Of a stretch of 64,000 bases of DNA, positions 16,453 to 27,500 are shown piece by piece; the first letter of the stretch is position 1, and each line of letters starts with the position of its first letter. The notes beneath the pieces were generated by a model. That model saw only the letters and a program-made list of their open reading frames with translations. It had not been told where the DNA came from and made no database searches. Both the position numbers and the translations under genes were made by a program. Location: assembly GCF_007748195.1 (NCBI RefSeq), contig NZ_CP037920.1, positions 5,485,800 to 5,549,799 of the forward strand, in the 5' to 3' direction. The stretch is from Gimesia aquarii. GTDB lineage: Bacteria > Planctomycetota > Planctomycetia > Planctomycetales > Planctomycetaceae.

Positions 16453-17775
16453 ATGAATCACAAACAGACACGACGAAGGTTTCTACAGAATTCAACCAAA
16501 GTTGCAGCAATCACGGCTGCAACATCAGCTTTAGGTGGAGTCCACACATTTGGTGCTGAGGTCCCGGAAAAACTAAACGTGGGAATTATCGGATGTGGCT
16601 CAATTATGGGACATCATGTCAAAGGACTCGTCGCACGCAAAGAGCCGGTCTCCATTTCGTATCTGTGTGATGTCGATCCACGTCAAATCGAACGTACGGC
16701 AAAGTATTTGAATGGCTTTCAATCGAAGGCAGCTAAACAAACCGCTCAGTTTCAAGATGTCATCACTGATAAAAATGTAGACGCAGTTATTATCGCCACA
16801 CCTCATCACTGGCACGCTCCGATGACAATCGCTGCCATGATGGAAGGCAAGGACGTTTACATTGAGAAACCAATTTCACACGTTTATAACGAAGGGCACC
16901 AAATAATAGAGGCAGCTAAGAAGTATCAACGCGTGGTGCAACAGGGAAGCCAAATGCGCAACAGCCCTGTGACACAAAAGGCTGAAAAACTATTAAAACA
17001 GGGAATCATCGGCGAAGTCAAAATCGCCCGTGCCTGGACCGCGGAATCAAGAAGCGTTGTCAAACCCGTTCCCGATAGTGCTCCTCCCCATGGTGTTGAT
17101 TATGACCGCTGGCTCGGACCGGCACCGAAGCGTGCGTTTAATCAACATCGTTTTCACGGCTCTTGGCGCATGTTCCGTGATTATGCCAATGGTGAAATAG
17201 GAGATGACGGAATTCATGATCTTGATATGGCAGCCTGGGGACTGGGAGTTGAAACCCTGCCCCGGCAAATTACCGCCCGTGGCAGTCGTATGATGTTACA
17301 CGGTCACGCCAGCGAATACCCTGATAACATGAATGTTACCTATGAGTACCCTGATGGTCGACTACTGATTTACGAAAATTACCCCTTCACATCCTACGGT
17401 TTGCACGGCTTTGATAACGGTAATGTATTTTACGGGACGGAAGGTCATATGATCTTCTCACGGCGAGGTGCGTTCAGTGTATTCCTGGGGTCCAAGAACA
17501 AAAAAGGTCCTACCGAGGGAAAAGCTCTGAGAGGACAACGCGGTTATGCCGAACATATGTCGGAATTCTTAAATGCAGTACGAACTCGCAAGCCCACAAA
17601 AGCCAACCCGCAAACCGCGCATCGCAGTTGCGCGTTGGTGCATCTGGGTGAAATCACTTACCGCACCCGCGGGCGTCTTGATTTTGACCCCATAAAAGAA
17701 CAATTCATTGACTGTGACGAAGCCAACGGAATGCTAGACAAAACCTATCGCAGTCCTTACGGTTTACCAACGTAA
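16453..17775 (+). CDS. Gfo/Idh/MocA oxidoreductase, Tat-exported
   Basis: A 440-residue protein. A twin-arginine signal (TRRRFLQNSTKVAAIT) precedes a Rossmann NAD(P)-binding domain (NVGIIGCGSIMGHH, VDAVIIATPHHWH) with the family motif YIEKPISH. The C-terminal alpha/beta domain includes GEIGDDGIHDLDMAAWGLG, where the His/Asp pair is the usual catalytic region. The family oxidises or reduces sugars and related polyols; an exported form suggests work on polysaccharide breakdown products in the periplasm. ATG 16453 lies after AGGAAAAGGG. The membrane-protein gene follows 49 bases downstream. Confidence 0.9.
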   Translation: MNHKQTRRRFLQNSTKVAAITAATSALGGVHTFGAEVPEKLNVGIIGCGSIMGHHVKGLVARKEPVSISYLCDVDPRQIERTAKYLNGFQSKAAKQTAQFQDVITDKNVDAVIIATPHHWHAPMTIAAMMEGKDVYIEKPISHVYNEGHQIIEAAKKYQRVVQQGSQMRNSPVTQKAEKLLKQGIIGEVKIARAWTAESRSVVKPVPDSAPPHGVDYDRWLGPAPKRAFNQHRFHGSWRMFRDYANGEIGDDGIHDLDMAAWGLGVETLPRQITARGSRMMLHGHASEYPDNMNVTYEYPDGRLLIYENYPFTSYGLHGFDNGNVFYGTEGHMIFSRRGAFSVFLGSKNKKGPTEGKALRGQRGYAEHMSEFLNAVRTRKPTKANPQTAHRSCALVHLGEITYRTRGRLDFDPIKEQFIDCDEANGMLDKTYRSPYGLPT

Positions 17776-17794
17776 GTAAAACTGAAACTCATAA

Positions 17795-18184
<390 letters not shown>

Positions 18185-18187
18185 GAA

Positions 18188-18209
18188 CCCACTATTTAGA
18201 AATAGTGGG
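18188..18209. terminator. Hairpin between convergent genes
   Basis: A perfect 10-base inverted repeat, CCCACTATTT and AAATAGTGGG, with a 2-base centre, starts four bases after the stop of the membrane-protein gene and ends 25 bases from the stop of the convergent oxidoreductase. GCTTTATTTCTT follows on the plus strand, a moderately T-rich tail. It can serve as a terminator for the plus strand and perhaps for both. Confidence 0.65.
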
Positions 18210-18233
18210 GCTTTATTTCTTAGAACCGCTTCT

Positions 18234-19241
18234 TCAGAACGTAATCACCGAGCCTGTTTGCGCTGACTCGGTCGCCGCTTCCATCCAGGCAACTGCAGCG
18301 CACGATTCCGCAGGCGTAATCCGATCTGGGGCTTCGCTATTTCTTACACAGTTTGCAAAATAACATAGCTCTTCTTTCAGCACACCAAAGTAATTACCGA
18401 ACGGACGTGGCCAATACATTGTGTCTGGCATTTTGACGCCTCGCGCGTCGTGGATTGTCAGGCCTGCTTCACCGCAGTTGATATACAGGGCTCCTTCTGT
18501 GCCGATTACCTCCAGTCGTGCATCAATGGCGTAGGGCGTTGATTCCGGTAGATGCCAGACCGATTCAACCACGGCGACTGCACCGTTATCAAGTCGTGCA
18601 ATAGACCAGCCACCGTCAGGGAATTTGTTCTGCCCCGGATGTACCTCTTGTGCATACACGGTCGATACATTGGCTTGACTGAACCAAAGCATCAGATCTG
18701 CATCATGGATTCCATCGCCCATCAATGCCGAAATGTCATCAAGTACTGTCTGACCAATTGCCTTCGACAGGTTACGTCGCGCATGCATTGAGATGATTTT
18801 ACCAATCCGCCCCTCATCAATGGCCTGTTTGGCAATCGTCACCCGGGGATCAAACCGGCAGATGTGCCCCACCATGAAGAAGCCCTTTGCGTTATTGGCA
18901 ACTTCAACAATCTGTTCACAGTCAGCCACCGTTGGTGCCATCGGCTTTTCCAACAAGACGTGCTTTCCGCTGCGCAGTGCATCGATGGCAATGTCACGAT
19001 GGTCATTAATATGCGTCGTAATACTCACTACATCAATCTCAGTGTCTGCCAGAAGCTCGCGATAATCTGTATACCGCCGATTAACTCCCAACCGTTCTCC
19101 GATTTCGTTTAACCGTTCAGGCCGTCGAGTACAGAGCGCCGCCAATTCAATCTCCGGAATTTCGGCAAGGTTATCGGCATGAACTTCACCAAACCAACCT
19201 AGACCAATGACTCCCCAACGAACTCTGTTTGATTGACTCAT
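18234..19241 (-). CDS. Gfo/Idh/MocA oxidoreductase, cytoplasmic
   Basis: A 335-residue protein with no signal peptide. The N-terminal Rossmann motif is WGVIGLGWFGEVHADN. The EKP motif appears in HVLLEKPMAPTVADCEQI, and GDGIHDADLMLWF supplies the catalytic-domain motif. It is likely an NAD(P)-dependent sugar or inositol-type dehydrogenase in the cytoplasm, in contrast to the two Tat-exported homologues in this window. It is convergent with the DUF6122-like gene and divergent from the peroxiredoxin gene. Confidence 0.88.
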   Translation of the reverse strand: MSQSNRVRWGVIGLGWFGEVHADNLAEIPEIELAALCTRRPERLNEIGERLGVNRRYTDYRELLADTEIDVVSITTHINDHRDIAIDALRSGKHVLLEKPMAPTVADCEQIVEVANNAKGFFMVGHICRFDPRVTIAKQAIDEGRIGKIISMHARRNLSKAIGQTVLDDISALMGDGIHDADLMLWFSQANVSTVYAQEVHPGQNKFPDGGWSIARLDNGAVAVVESVWHLPESTPYAIDARLEVIGTEGALYINCGEAGLTIHDARGVKMPDTMYWPRPFGNYFGVLKEELCYFANCVRNSEAPDRITPAESCAAVAWMEAATESAQTGSVITF

Positions 19242-19682
19242 GGTATTACCTCAGTTATGTCATGGCCTTCAATAACCATTTAATTTTCAAGAGCGAGCTA
19301 TCACTTTCAAATCAGCGTATCAAATCTATATAAAACAATAAATAGACTAGATTCTCCCAATTTTATGTTCGCCAGTTGAAAATTTTATTGTTAAATCATC
19401 GAAGATGTTTCATAGAGTTAACATTTAGTCTGTTGATGACTTATCTGATTTATTTATTGATTCTGTGATGTTCCTCACATTTTGAAATATGTGTTGAAGC
19501 TATAATCTTCCCAAGTCAAGAGAATTTTGATTGCGGTTCTTTAACCAACATCAGATAATACGTGAACCATTTGCAACTGAATACAACGAATAGCGCTGAA
19601 TACGAGAACTTTCGTTTAATTTCAATTCCACACATCAACAAATCTCTCAGCTCGTATCGTTTACAATTAAGGAACTGATTTC
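19242..19682. promoter_or_regulatory. Divergent intergenic region with possible promoter
   Basis: About 440 AT-rich bases between the divergent oxidoreductase and peroxiredoxin genes. A TATAAT at 19501-19506 on the plus strand is preceded by the partial palindrome CACAT-N8-ATGTG (19476-19493), placed where a regulator would meet the -35 region. No convincing -35 hexamer is visible. A clear AAGGAACTG ribosome site lies just before the peroxiredoxin ATG. No gene was seen. Confidence 0.35.
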
Positions 19683-20276
19683 ATGAAACTGTTTAATATA
19701 GTAAGTAAAACTACATTGACTCTGACTTTAATTTTGTTGTCCCAAAATGTATCTCAGCCCCATGTGTACGCTGGTGTAGAAAATACATCTCCCCCTGCTG
19801 TGGGAAAAACTGCCAAGGATTTCTCGCTGTCCAACTTAAACGGCAAGCAGATTAAGCTCTCAGATGAACTCAAAAAAGGCCCCGTCGTATTGCTTGTGCT
19901 GCGAGGCTACCCTGGATATCAATGTCCTCTTTGCACACGGCAGGTGGGTCAATTTATCACGAGCGCTGCGAAACTGAAATCGGCAAATGCAACCGTTGTG
20001 ATGGTTTATCCCGGCACCGCAAAAAATCTCAGCTCACGCGCAAGTGAGTTTACCCGAAATATTAAGCTTCCAGCTAACTTCCAATTCCTGCTCGATCCCG
20101 ATTACAAATTCACGAATGCCTATGGTCTGCGTTGGGATGCAAAGAACGAAACAGCATATCCATCAACCTTTGTCATTGGCACAGATGGAAAAGTGAAGTT
20201 TGCCAAAATCAGCAAGACCCACGGAAATCGATCCAACGTAAAAGAGGTTTTGAAAGCCTTAAGCTCATCAAGTTAG
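19683..20276 (+). CDS. Exported peroxiredoxin-like (AhpC/TSA) thiol protein
   Basis: A 197-residue thioredoxin-fold protein with a signal peptide (LTLTLILLSQ...). VGKTAKDFSLSNLNGKQIKL is the typical strand before the active site, and GYPGYQCPLCTRQVGQF holds a CPLC pair at about residues 80 and 83. The later parts LLDPDYKFTNAYGLRWD and PSTFVIGTDGKVKF fit the AhpC/TSA family. It probably reduces peroxides or acts as a thiol-disulfide protein in the periplasm. ATG 19683 follows AAGGAACTG. Only 17 bases separate its stop from the convergent DUF1501 gene. Confidence 0.87.
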   Translation: MKLFNIVSKTTLTLTLILLSQNVSQPHVYAGVENTSPPAVGKTAKDFSLSNLNGKQIKLSDELKKGPVVLLVLRGYPGYQCPLCTRQVGQFITSAAKLKSANATVVMVYPGTAKNLSSRASEFTRNIKLPANFQFLLDPDYKFTNAYGLRWDAKNETAYPSTFVIGTDGKVKFAKISKTHGNRSNVKEVLKALSSSS

Positions 20277-20293
20277 ACGCAAGAATTCGAAGA

Positions 20294-21730
20294 TCAACCA
20301 AACAACTGTTTGAGCGGTTTGCCACTCTCGATGATGGGGATCGGACGATCTTCCTGATCTGTAAGAAAGAGATCGGGATCGATGCCAAGTGACCAGTAGA
20401 TTGTTTTTGCAAGGTCTTCGGGACTGACAGGGTTTTCTACTGGATAAGCGGCATGGGCATCGGACATTCCATGAAGAACACCGCCACGGATCCCTGCTCC
20501 GGCAAGTAAACAGGGGAAACAGTGTGACCAGTGCCCGCGGCCCCAATTACTTGTCCCTTTTGGTGTCCGGCCCATTTCACCTATGGTGACGATTAGCGTT
20601 TCATCGAGCAAACCACGTTCTTCCAGATCGGTAATCAACGCGGTATAAGTCTGATCAAAACCGGGTAAAAGATACTTTTCCAGATAATGCGCACTACGAT
20701 GCGAATCCCAGCTAAAACCATCGGGGGCATCCCAACAGACTGTGACAAACCGCGCCCCTGCTTCTACCATTCGTCGTCCCATCAAAGCCGATTGACCAAA
20801 CAGATGCCGACCATAACGATCTCGCATCGCAGCCGACTCCTGCTTAATATCGAAGGCCGATCGCATCTTTTTCGACGTGACCAGCGAAAGGGCACGCTGT
20901 TGGATGCGGTCGTAATTCTCATAAACCTGATCATTGTGGAATGATTTGTTTGCTTGATCGAACTGTTTTAACAAACTGCTTCGTTTGTTCAAACGGTCTA
21001 ATGTAATCGCTTTCGTCGTCGCTAAACCATGAATACGGAAATCCAGTTCTTCATCGTTGCAGTCGCGAAAATAGGGATTGTCCGCCGAGTTCCGTTTGCG
21101 AATGTTGGTCGCAAACGCGTCGTAGGCTGAGCCAAGCCAGCCGGCGTGTTGTCCAGTGCGTTCCAACCCCTGCAGCGCCCCCAGCTTATTCGGTAAATAA
21201 ATATAATCGGGAAGACTACGATCATGAGCATCCGAGGCTTTGCGTGAAAGGTATTCAACGACACTTCCCATTGCGGGCCAATCGGTCGAGCGGGCATTGA
21301 CATCCCCTCCATCGGCAGCTGACCGGGTCCATTTATGTCCGGTCTGTATATAGTGGCAAGCATTGTGATCATTATGTGGATGCGTCATTGTACGAATCAC
21401 ACAGATTTTATCTGAAATATTCGCAGTACGCTTCAGGTGCTCACTGATTTGTAAACCCGGGGTTCGTGAGTGAATCGGAGTAAACGGCCCACGAATCGCG
21501 CTTGGAGCTTCCGGCTTCATGTCGAATGATTCAAGCTGACTTGGACCACCAAACAGAAACAGAAAAATGACAGACTTCGCCTTTGCATTGCCAAAGGTGC
21601 CAACCGTTTCTTCAGCAGCCAGGACACCCGGCAGGCTGAGACCAAACAACCCCGCGCCTCCCACTTGCAACGCTTCACGCCGCGACAGACCAGAACAAAC
21701 TCGTTGTTTATAACCATTGACTGTCAGCAT
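20294..21730 (-). CDS. DUF1501 protein, Tat-type signal
   Basis: A 478-residue DUF1501 protein. A signal with LSRREALQVGGAGLFGLSLP is followed by FLFGGPSQLESFDMKPEAPS and TIGEMGRTPKGTSNWGRGHW, the conserved core and C-terminal motifs. No cytochrome/DUF1549 partner is adjacent, so like the gene at 12928 it is a stand-alone copy. The fold suggests a phosphatase/sulfatase ancestor; the function is unknown. ATG 21730 is taken as the start, with GTGAGATG upstream as a weak ribosome site. Confidence 0.88.
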   Translation of the reverse strand: MLTVNGYKQRVCSGLSRREALQVGGAGLFGLSLPGVLAAEETVGTFGNAKAKSVIFLFLFGGPSQLESFDMKPEAPSAIRGPFTPIHSRTPGLQISEHLKRTANISDKICVIRTMTHPHNDHNACHYIQTGHKWTRSAADGGDVNARSTDWPAMGSVVEYLSRKASDAHDRSLPDYIYLPNKLGALQGLERTGQHAGWLGSAYDAFATNIRKRNSADNPYFRDCNDEELDFRIHGLATTKAITLDRLNKRSSLLKQFDQANKSFHNDQVYENYDRIQQRALSLVTSKKMRSAFDIKQESAAMRDRYGRHLFGQSALMGRRMVEAGARFVTVCWDAPDGFSWDSHRSAHYLEKYLLPGFDQTYTALITDLEERGLLDETLIVTIGEMGRTPKGTSNWGRGHWSHCFPCLLAGAGIRGGVLHGMSDAHAAYPVENPVSPEDLAKTIYWSLGIDPDLFLTDQEDRPIPIIESGKPLKQLFG

Positions 21731-22096
21731 TGATTACATCTCACTGGTTTATAGATGGACACTTAGCCTTAGCAACACATCAAAGACTACCGATATGTCT
21801 AGAAAACATCAAGACCGATTCGATGATAAATATGCTTTTCACATAATTGCGCAATTCGGTAATTCATGAATTTATGATTGGAAGTCGGGAAAGACAACTC
21901 ATATGTGAAACTGATTATAATGTATTGAATCACTCCCAGAATTAAGTATCTTTGAAGCGAGGTACCTCGTTTCCTGATGACGTTAGTACAATCAGTAGAA
22001 GTGAGAGTTTAATTGGTAAACGTAACAAAGAGTTGTCTATGATTTCGTTACGCCTGATGCATATGAAACATCTTCTCTAATAGAAAGCATAAATTC
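21731..22096. other. Divergent intergenic region, no feature seen
   Basis: About 366 bases between the divergent DUF1501 and sialidase-like genes. No open frame, hairpin with a T-tract or convincing promoter was identified. It presumably carries the promoters of both genes. Confidence 0.5.
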
Positions 22097-23377
22097 GTGA
22101 CTCGTCATTCACTTATTTCCCGTCGTAGTTTTGTGAATTCCACTGCACTAGCGATGGTAAGTCCCATTGGGACTACTGCATTGCAAGCTGCCTACAGTAA
22201 CAAGAAAAACGCCAAACTAATCAAATCGATTACAAAAGAAACGATCTTTCGTAATCGTAATGGGTCTGGAACAACCTGGTTTCACCCACGCACTTGCCTG
22301 ATTCCAGGTAAAAACGGGAAAGCGACACTCTTTGCCAATTTGCAGGAGATTGGAGGCTCAGATTATTTTGGCCCTGTCCACTGGAGTGAATCCCAGGATC
22401 GAGGAATGACCTGGAGTATTCCCCAACCAATTCCAGCACTCGGACGTGATCCAGTTCAAGGACACCCGGGATTGATGGCAGGGGTCTGTGATGTGACGCC
22501 GCAGTACCATCAAAAGACAGATACCATTCTTTCCCTGGGACATGTCGTCTTCTATCGCGGACCTCGATTTGCAAGAGGCGATCAACTGGCACGCTATCCG
22601 GTGTATGCAGTGCGACAAAAAAATGGCATCTGGTCGGAACGGAAAATTCTGGAATGGGACGATCCACGCGGTTCATTTATCTATACCAATAATTGTGGGC
22701 AACGTATTGTGATGCCTAACGGCGATATCATGATGTCGTTCACATTTGGACCTGAAAAAGACCATCGCATGGTAGCCGGAGTTCGCTGTTCGTTTGATGG
22801 CTCAGAACTAAAAATCCTGGAAGTGGGGCCTCCTTTAAAAAATAATGTCGGGCGTGGCTTACTCGAACCTTCCATCACGCGGTTCCAGAATCAATTCTTC
22901 ATGACCATTCGCGCAGAGGATGGACATGGATATGTTGCCGTCAGCCCGGACGGTTTGAACTACCACAGAAAAACAGCCTGGGCCTGGGACGATGGCCAGC
23001 CAATTGGCATGTCAACGACACAACAACACTGGCTCACTCATTCCGATGAACTCTTTCTGGTCTATACGAGAAAAGATAAATCGAACAAAAATGTTATCCG
23101 TTGGCGTTCTCCATTGTGGGTCGCACGCGTTGATCCGAAAAAACTCTGTCTGATTCGGGAGTCAGAACAAGTTGTGCTGCCTCTAGTGGGTGATGGAGTC
23201 AATAAACCCAACGAGGTCGCCATCATGGGTAACTTTGATGTGACGAATCTCAGCCCCAATGAGTCTTGCGTGACTGTCGGAGAGTGGCTTCCCCGAGGTG
23301 GCTATAAGGGTGATCTCTTACTCTCAAGAATTCGCTGGAACAAACCAAACCGAAATCTACCTGATTTTGCTCTTTGA
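22097..23377 (+). CDS. Sialidase-like (BNR/Asp-box) exported protein
   Basis: A 426-residue protein that starts with GTG and has a twin-arginine-like signal (ISRRSFVNSTALAMVS). SQDRGMTWS at about residue 100 is a clear Asp-box (SxDxGxTW), the turn motif of six-bladed sialidase propellers. Other blades show in TWFHPRTCLIP and NEVAIMGNFD. It resembles the exo-alpha-sialidase-like family common in planctomycetes; real sialidase activity cannot be inferred because the Arg triad was not traced. The neighbours give no pathway. A ribosome site is weak (AGAAAG). Confidence 0.75.
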   Translation: MTRHSLISRRSFVNSTALAMVSPIGTTALQAAYSNKKNAKLIKSITKETIFRNRNGSGTTWFHPRTCLIPGKNGKATLFANLQEIGGSDYFGPVHWSESQDRGMTWSIPQPIPALGRDPVQGHPGLMAGVCDVTPQYHQKTDTILSLGHVVFYRGPRFARGDQLARYPVYAVRQKNGIWSERKILEWDDPRGSFIYTNNCGQRIVMPNGDIMMSFTFGPEKDHRMVAGVRCSFDGSELKILEVGPPLKNNVGRGLLEPSITRFQNQFFMTIRAEDGHGYVAVSPDGLNYHRKTAWAWDDGQPIGMSTTQQHWLTHSDELFLVYTRKDKSNKNVIRWRSPLWVARVDPKKLCLIRESEQVVLPLVGDGVNKPNEVAIMGNFDVTNLSPNESCVTVGEWLPRGGYKGDLLLSRIRWNKPNRNLPDFAL

Positions 23378-23428
23378 TCTTTTGAATCAGTTAACACTCG
23401 TCAGAATCAGAACGGGTCGTATTAAAAA

Positions 23429-23458
23429 AGAGAGCCATCAGCTTACTGATGGCTCTCT
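23429..23458 (-). terminator. Rho-independent terminator of the CsrA-REC gene
   Basis: A perfect 13-base stem, AGAGAGCCATCAG and CTGATGGCTCTCT, with a 4-base loop. On the minus strand it is followed by TTTTTT. It lies about 110 bases past the stop of the minus-strand CsrA-response-regulator gene and 50 bases past the convergent sialidase-like stop. Confidence 0.85.
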
Positions 23459-23566
23459 AAATCACACAGTATTGCTTTTTGAGCGGTTTTGTTCCCATCC
23501 ATGAACAGCGTTATTTCGCCCCGCAACGATCCTTCCAAGTAATACTCGTGCCTTAGTGAGACTCCA

Positions 23567-24322
23567 TTAAGTGCGACAGGAAACTGCCATCGCGTCAATA
23601 AGTTTTCCTGGATTCAAGGGCTTCATAAACCAGGCATTGACACCTTCATTTTCTGATTGAGCGAAACAATCCTCAGGAGCTGTTCCACTTATTGCAAATA
23701 TTTTCACTTGATTATAAGCTTCGTTCTTTCGGATATGTCTAATCGCTGTCGGTCCATCACAGCGAGGCATTCGCATATCAAAAAGAATGATCGAAGGAAG
23801 CGGGTTATTCTCCAGATGATCAATAGCATCAACACCATCTTTACTTGTAGCGACTTGATAGCCATGCATCTCGAGTAAGCCTGCCAGCATCTCGCGCTCG
23901 TTCTCCTGATCCTCAACTAACAGAATACTATTTGGCTTCTTTTCTAAATGTTTGGCATCCTCAGAAGAAATCTGATTTTGTTCGAGAATATTTTCCAGTA
24001 ACTCGACTTGTCTTTTAAAGACTTTTTCAGCTTCCTTATGAAAGCCAGCTGCCACTTGTTCTTTATAAAGATGCGTAGCAATACTCAAAGAATTTAATTG
24101 ATTTCGGAGTTTGTGTCGCAGTTCAGGAGGGACTTGAACAATCTGGTGCTCTTTTGAGTCATGAGATATTGCTTCAGGTAATTCGCCTCGGACAATTTTG
24201 AATTCGACGGGAGCATCAAATCCGACTCTTACAGTAGAGCCTCTCACACCAAGAATCTTTACCGTAATACCAAGATCGGGGAAGCTGACGTTTTGGTCCT
24301 GCTTACGACTGAGAATAAGCAT
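23567..24322 (-). CDS. CsrA-response regulator fusion protein
   Basis: A 251-residue protein with three parts. Residues 1-55 are a complete CsrA/RsmA-like RNA-binding domain: MLILSRKQDQ at the start, ILGVRGSTVRVGFDAP in the middle and VRGELPEAI at the end, with the RNA-contacting Arg (45 here, equal to Arg44 of E. coli CsrA) kept. Residues about 65-120 are helical with RHKLRNQLNSLS, which resembles a histidine-kinase H-box. Residues about 130-250 are a receiver domain (SILLVEDQ, FDMRMPRCDG with the phosphoacceptor Asp, and FMKPL). ATG 24322 follows AAGGAAATT; the longer frame to 24364 is unlikely. It lies 189 bases downstream of the hybrid kinase gene on the same strand, so phosphorylation by that kinase is a reasonable inference. 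Confidence 0.88.
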   Translation of the reverse strand: MLILSRKQDQNVSFPDLGITVKILGVRGSTVRVGFDAPVEFKIVRGELPEAISHDSKEHQIVQVPPELRHKLRNQLNSLSIATHLYKEQVAAGFHKEAEKVFKRQVELLENILEQNQISSEDAKHLEKKPNSILLVEDQENEREMLAGLLEMHGYQVATSKDGVDAIDHLENNPLPSIILFDMRMPRCDGPTAIRHIRKNEAYNQVKIFAISGTAPEDCFAQSENEGVNAWFMKPLNPGKLIDAMAVSCRT

Positions 24323-24511
24323 GGGAATTTCCTTCCGTGGAATAACTGGCTTTCGATGTTCCATCCATGGAATTCGAGAACAATCATGTTAATTCACTAA
24401 GCATCCCTGCTCTGTTTTAGTCATACCTGCTGGTGTCGATCAATGCGATCTAAATTTTTAACGAAATATATTTCACCTGTCAACCATTTTCTTGTAAATG
24501 AGTTATATACC

Positions 24512-27500
24512 TTACTTTTCACTGAGATTTGTTTGTATATTTGCTCTTTGATGGATGATTTGAACAATTAATTCACTGGGATCTATTGGTTTCACAAGAT
24601 GTGTGTCAAATCCTGCTGACAAAGCGGCTTCCTGATCAGATTGACGCCCATAACCGGTAAGCGCAATAAGTACCGGAGGTAATTCCGTGTTTTGTTTCCG
24701 AATTTCTCTGGCAAGTTGGTATCCATCCATTCTGGGAAGCCCAATATCAATAACAGCAACATCAGGCTTTTTCACTTTATAAAGTTCTAATCCTGACAAT
24801 CCATCACCGGCAACCGATACTTCAAATCCTTTTATCTGAAGTGTTTCCGCCAACATATTTCGCGCGTCAAAATTATCTTCAACAAGAAGTATCTTACATC
24901 CTTCAAAGCTTAGATCTGGTTCATGCTTCAACGTCTTGGGAGTCTTATCCGTCATCGGTAAAATGATTCTAAAGGTACTGCCCTTCCCGACTCCATCACT
25001 TTCAACTTGAATATCGCCACCATGGGTCGTCACGATGCTTCGGGCGAGCGATAAACCAACTCCCAGACCCCCAGCAGATCGGGCTAAAGTGGAATCAGAT
25101 TGAACAAATAATTCAAAAATACTTGCCAAGAGTTCGCTTGGAATCCCGTCACCATTATCTTGCACTGTAATACAGACTTGATGCTCATGATAATCAATAC
25201 TGTACCAGATATCGTTACCCTCAGGCGTATACTTCGACGCGTTGTTGAGTAAATTGACTTGGGCCTGTTTGATTCGAATCGGATCAGCATAGATATAAAT
25301 GGGACCATCACAGATCATCATATGTAACGTCTGCGATTTTTCACCAATCTGATAATTGACTGATTCAAGCACTTCCTGTGCAAGAGCAATTACATCGACC
25401 ACTTCCAGCCGAAATTCGATTTTCCCCTGCCCAAATCGTGCGATATCTAATAAGTCATCTAATAAACGAGCCATGTGTCTTGTCTGTCGCTCAATAATTT
25501 GAGGAGCGTCTGTTTTTATTTCTCCGGAAGCTTGATAATCCAGGTACGTCTTATCCTGAATCAGGCTAATGGCATTGAGTACTGCTCCCATCGGATTACG
25601 GAGTTCGTGTGACAGCATCGCCAGGAAATTGTCACGTTTTAATATTTCTTCCACCTTTTGCATTTCTGCACACTTGCGGTCATGAATATCGCCTACGGAC
25701 CCCGTCATGCGTACCGGTTTACCTGAAACATCATGATCGACAATCGCACGATGCCGGAACCAGCGGTACCCATCAGTTTTGTGCAACATGCGATATTCAA
25801 AATCGCGATGCAATTCAACATAACAACTATCGCTTCCAGGCACACTTGTTTCCTGTACCCGTTCACGATCATCAGGATGTATTAAATTCAGCCACTCAGA
25901 ATGTAAAGCAGGAAACTCATCTGGTTTGTAACCTAATAAAGTATAACAATTAGGGGACCACCACATCTCATCATTTCCTACGTTGGTCCAGTCCCAGGTA
26001 CCATCTCTGTTAGCTGCAATGGCTCTCGAAAAACGCTCCTGCTCTCTTTGAATGGATTCTTCCGCTTCAACAAGAGAACTGATATCAATCAAGGTCAGTA
26101 CAATTCCCGGTATTTCATCACCGGGAACATACTCAGCCGACTTGTAGGGAAGTACTCGCATATAAAAATGTACGTTTTGCTTGCTCAGCACTTTTTCTTC
26201 ATAAGTTTCTCCTTTATCCAATACATTCTGGATCTTAGAAACTAAATCGTCGCAAATAATATTGTGAGTAAAAGCACTAATTTTTCTGCCTACATCAGTG
26301 GAAATAAAATTAAACACCTGTGCCATCCTAGGTGTAAATTTTCGGATCGATAGTGTATCGTCGAGAAAGAGCGTGTGAACCTCAGTGCTGACCAGGAGGT
26401 TATTCATATCATCGGTCAGTTCTGTTAATTCTGCGATTTTATTTTGATATTCTGCATTGACGGTATAGAGCTCTTCATTGACAGAATGTAACTCCTCATT
26501 AGTACTCTGTAACTCTTCATTTGAGGCAACCATCTCTTCATTAGTGGCCTGCAATTCTTCATTGCTGGTTTCCAGCTCTTCAATCGTGGCTTGTAAGTTT
26601 TCCTTGGTATATCGAACTTCCTGTTCCAAATCCAAAATTCGGTTTCTCGTCACTTCCTCAACATCGAGATAATCGGATCCCTGCTTTTCTTGTTCAGGAG
26701 ACACGTCTATTTCTTCAAATTGAACTAAATAATTAGGATTAGGTGACTCGTCTTCCATTAAAGAAATTTGAATATTGAGTTGCGTCTCTCCTTCTGATGT
26801 TCTGGCAAGTACATTGTTGTATCGAATTGCCTTTCGCTTTTGAGAGACTCGATGCAAGCCCCCCGCCAATGCCAGCCTTAAATCATCATCGATCATTTCA
26901 AGTAAATTAGTTGATAAGCGACCATCATTATGAACCAGATACTTTCCCGCTCCAGCAAACAGCTGAAGAACATTCCAATGTTCATTCACCAGCACACTGG
27001 TAGGCATAAATCGCTCTAGCAAATTGTCATAGGTTGCAATCAAATCTTTCCCAAAAGAATCCGACTTCTTTCTTGATCCCATTCGAGCTGGTGCGTTCAA
27101 TCGCTCTCGCTCGGTATTAATGGGATCCCGTAAATAGGCAGGAAGTTTGATATCACGTCGCTTTTTGAAGAATCGCCAACGTTCATGAAGTGTTTCAAAC
27201 TCTTCAGCAAGCTCGCCCGGACTTTCACTCGAACCGAGAAAAAGGATTCCTTCAGTTTTTAATCCAAAGTGAAATAACGATAACACTTTTTTCTGGGCCA
27301 TCGTGCGAAGATAAATTAATAAATTTCGACATGAAATCATGTCCAACCGAGTAAAGGGCGCATCTTTAACCAGGTTGTGCTGCGCGAAAACAATCATTTT
27401 GCGGATCTCAGAAGAAATTTGATATCCATCTTCCGTCTTTATAAAGTGACGATCTCGTATGGATTGTTCCATTTCTCCCAGACTCGTTTCGGGATAAATT

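Noticed and set aside
26460-26680. Repetitive DNA inside the hybrid kinase gene
   Set aside because: It encodes the Glu/Asn-rich coiled coil usual in CheB-CheR hybrid proteins, not a separate repeat element.
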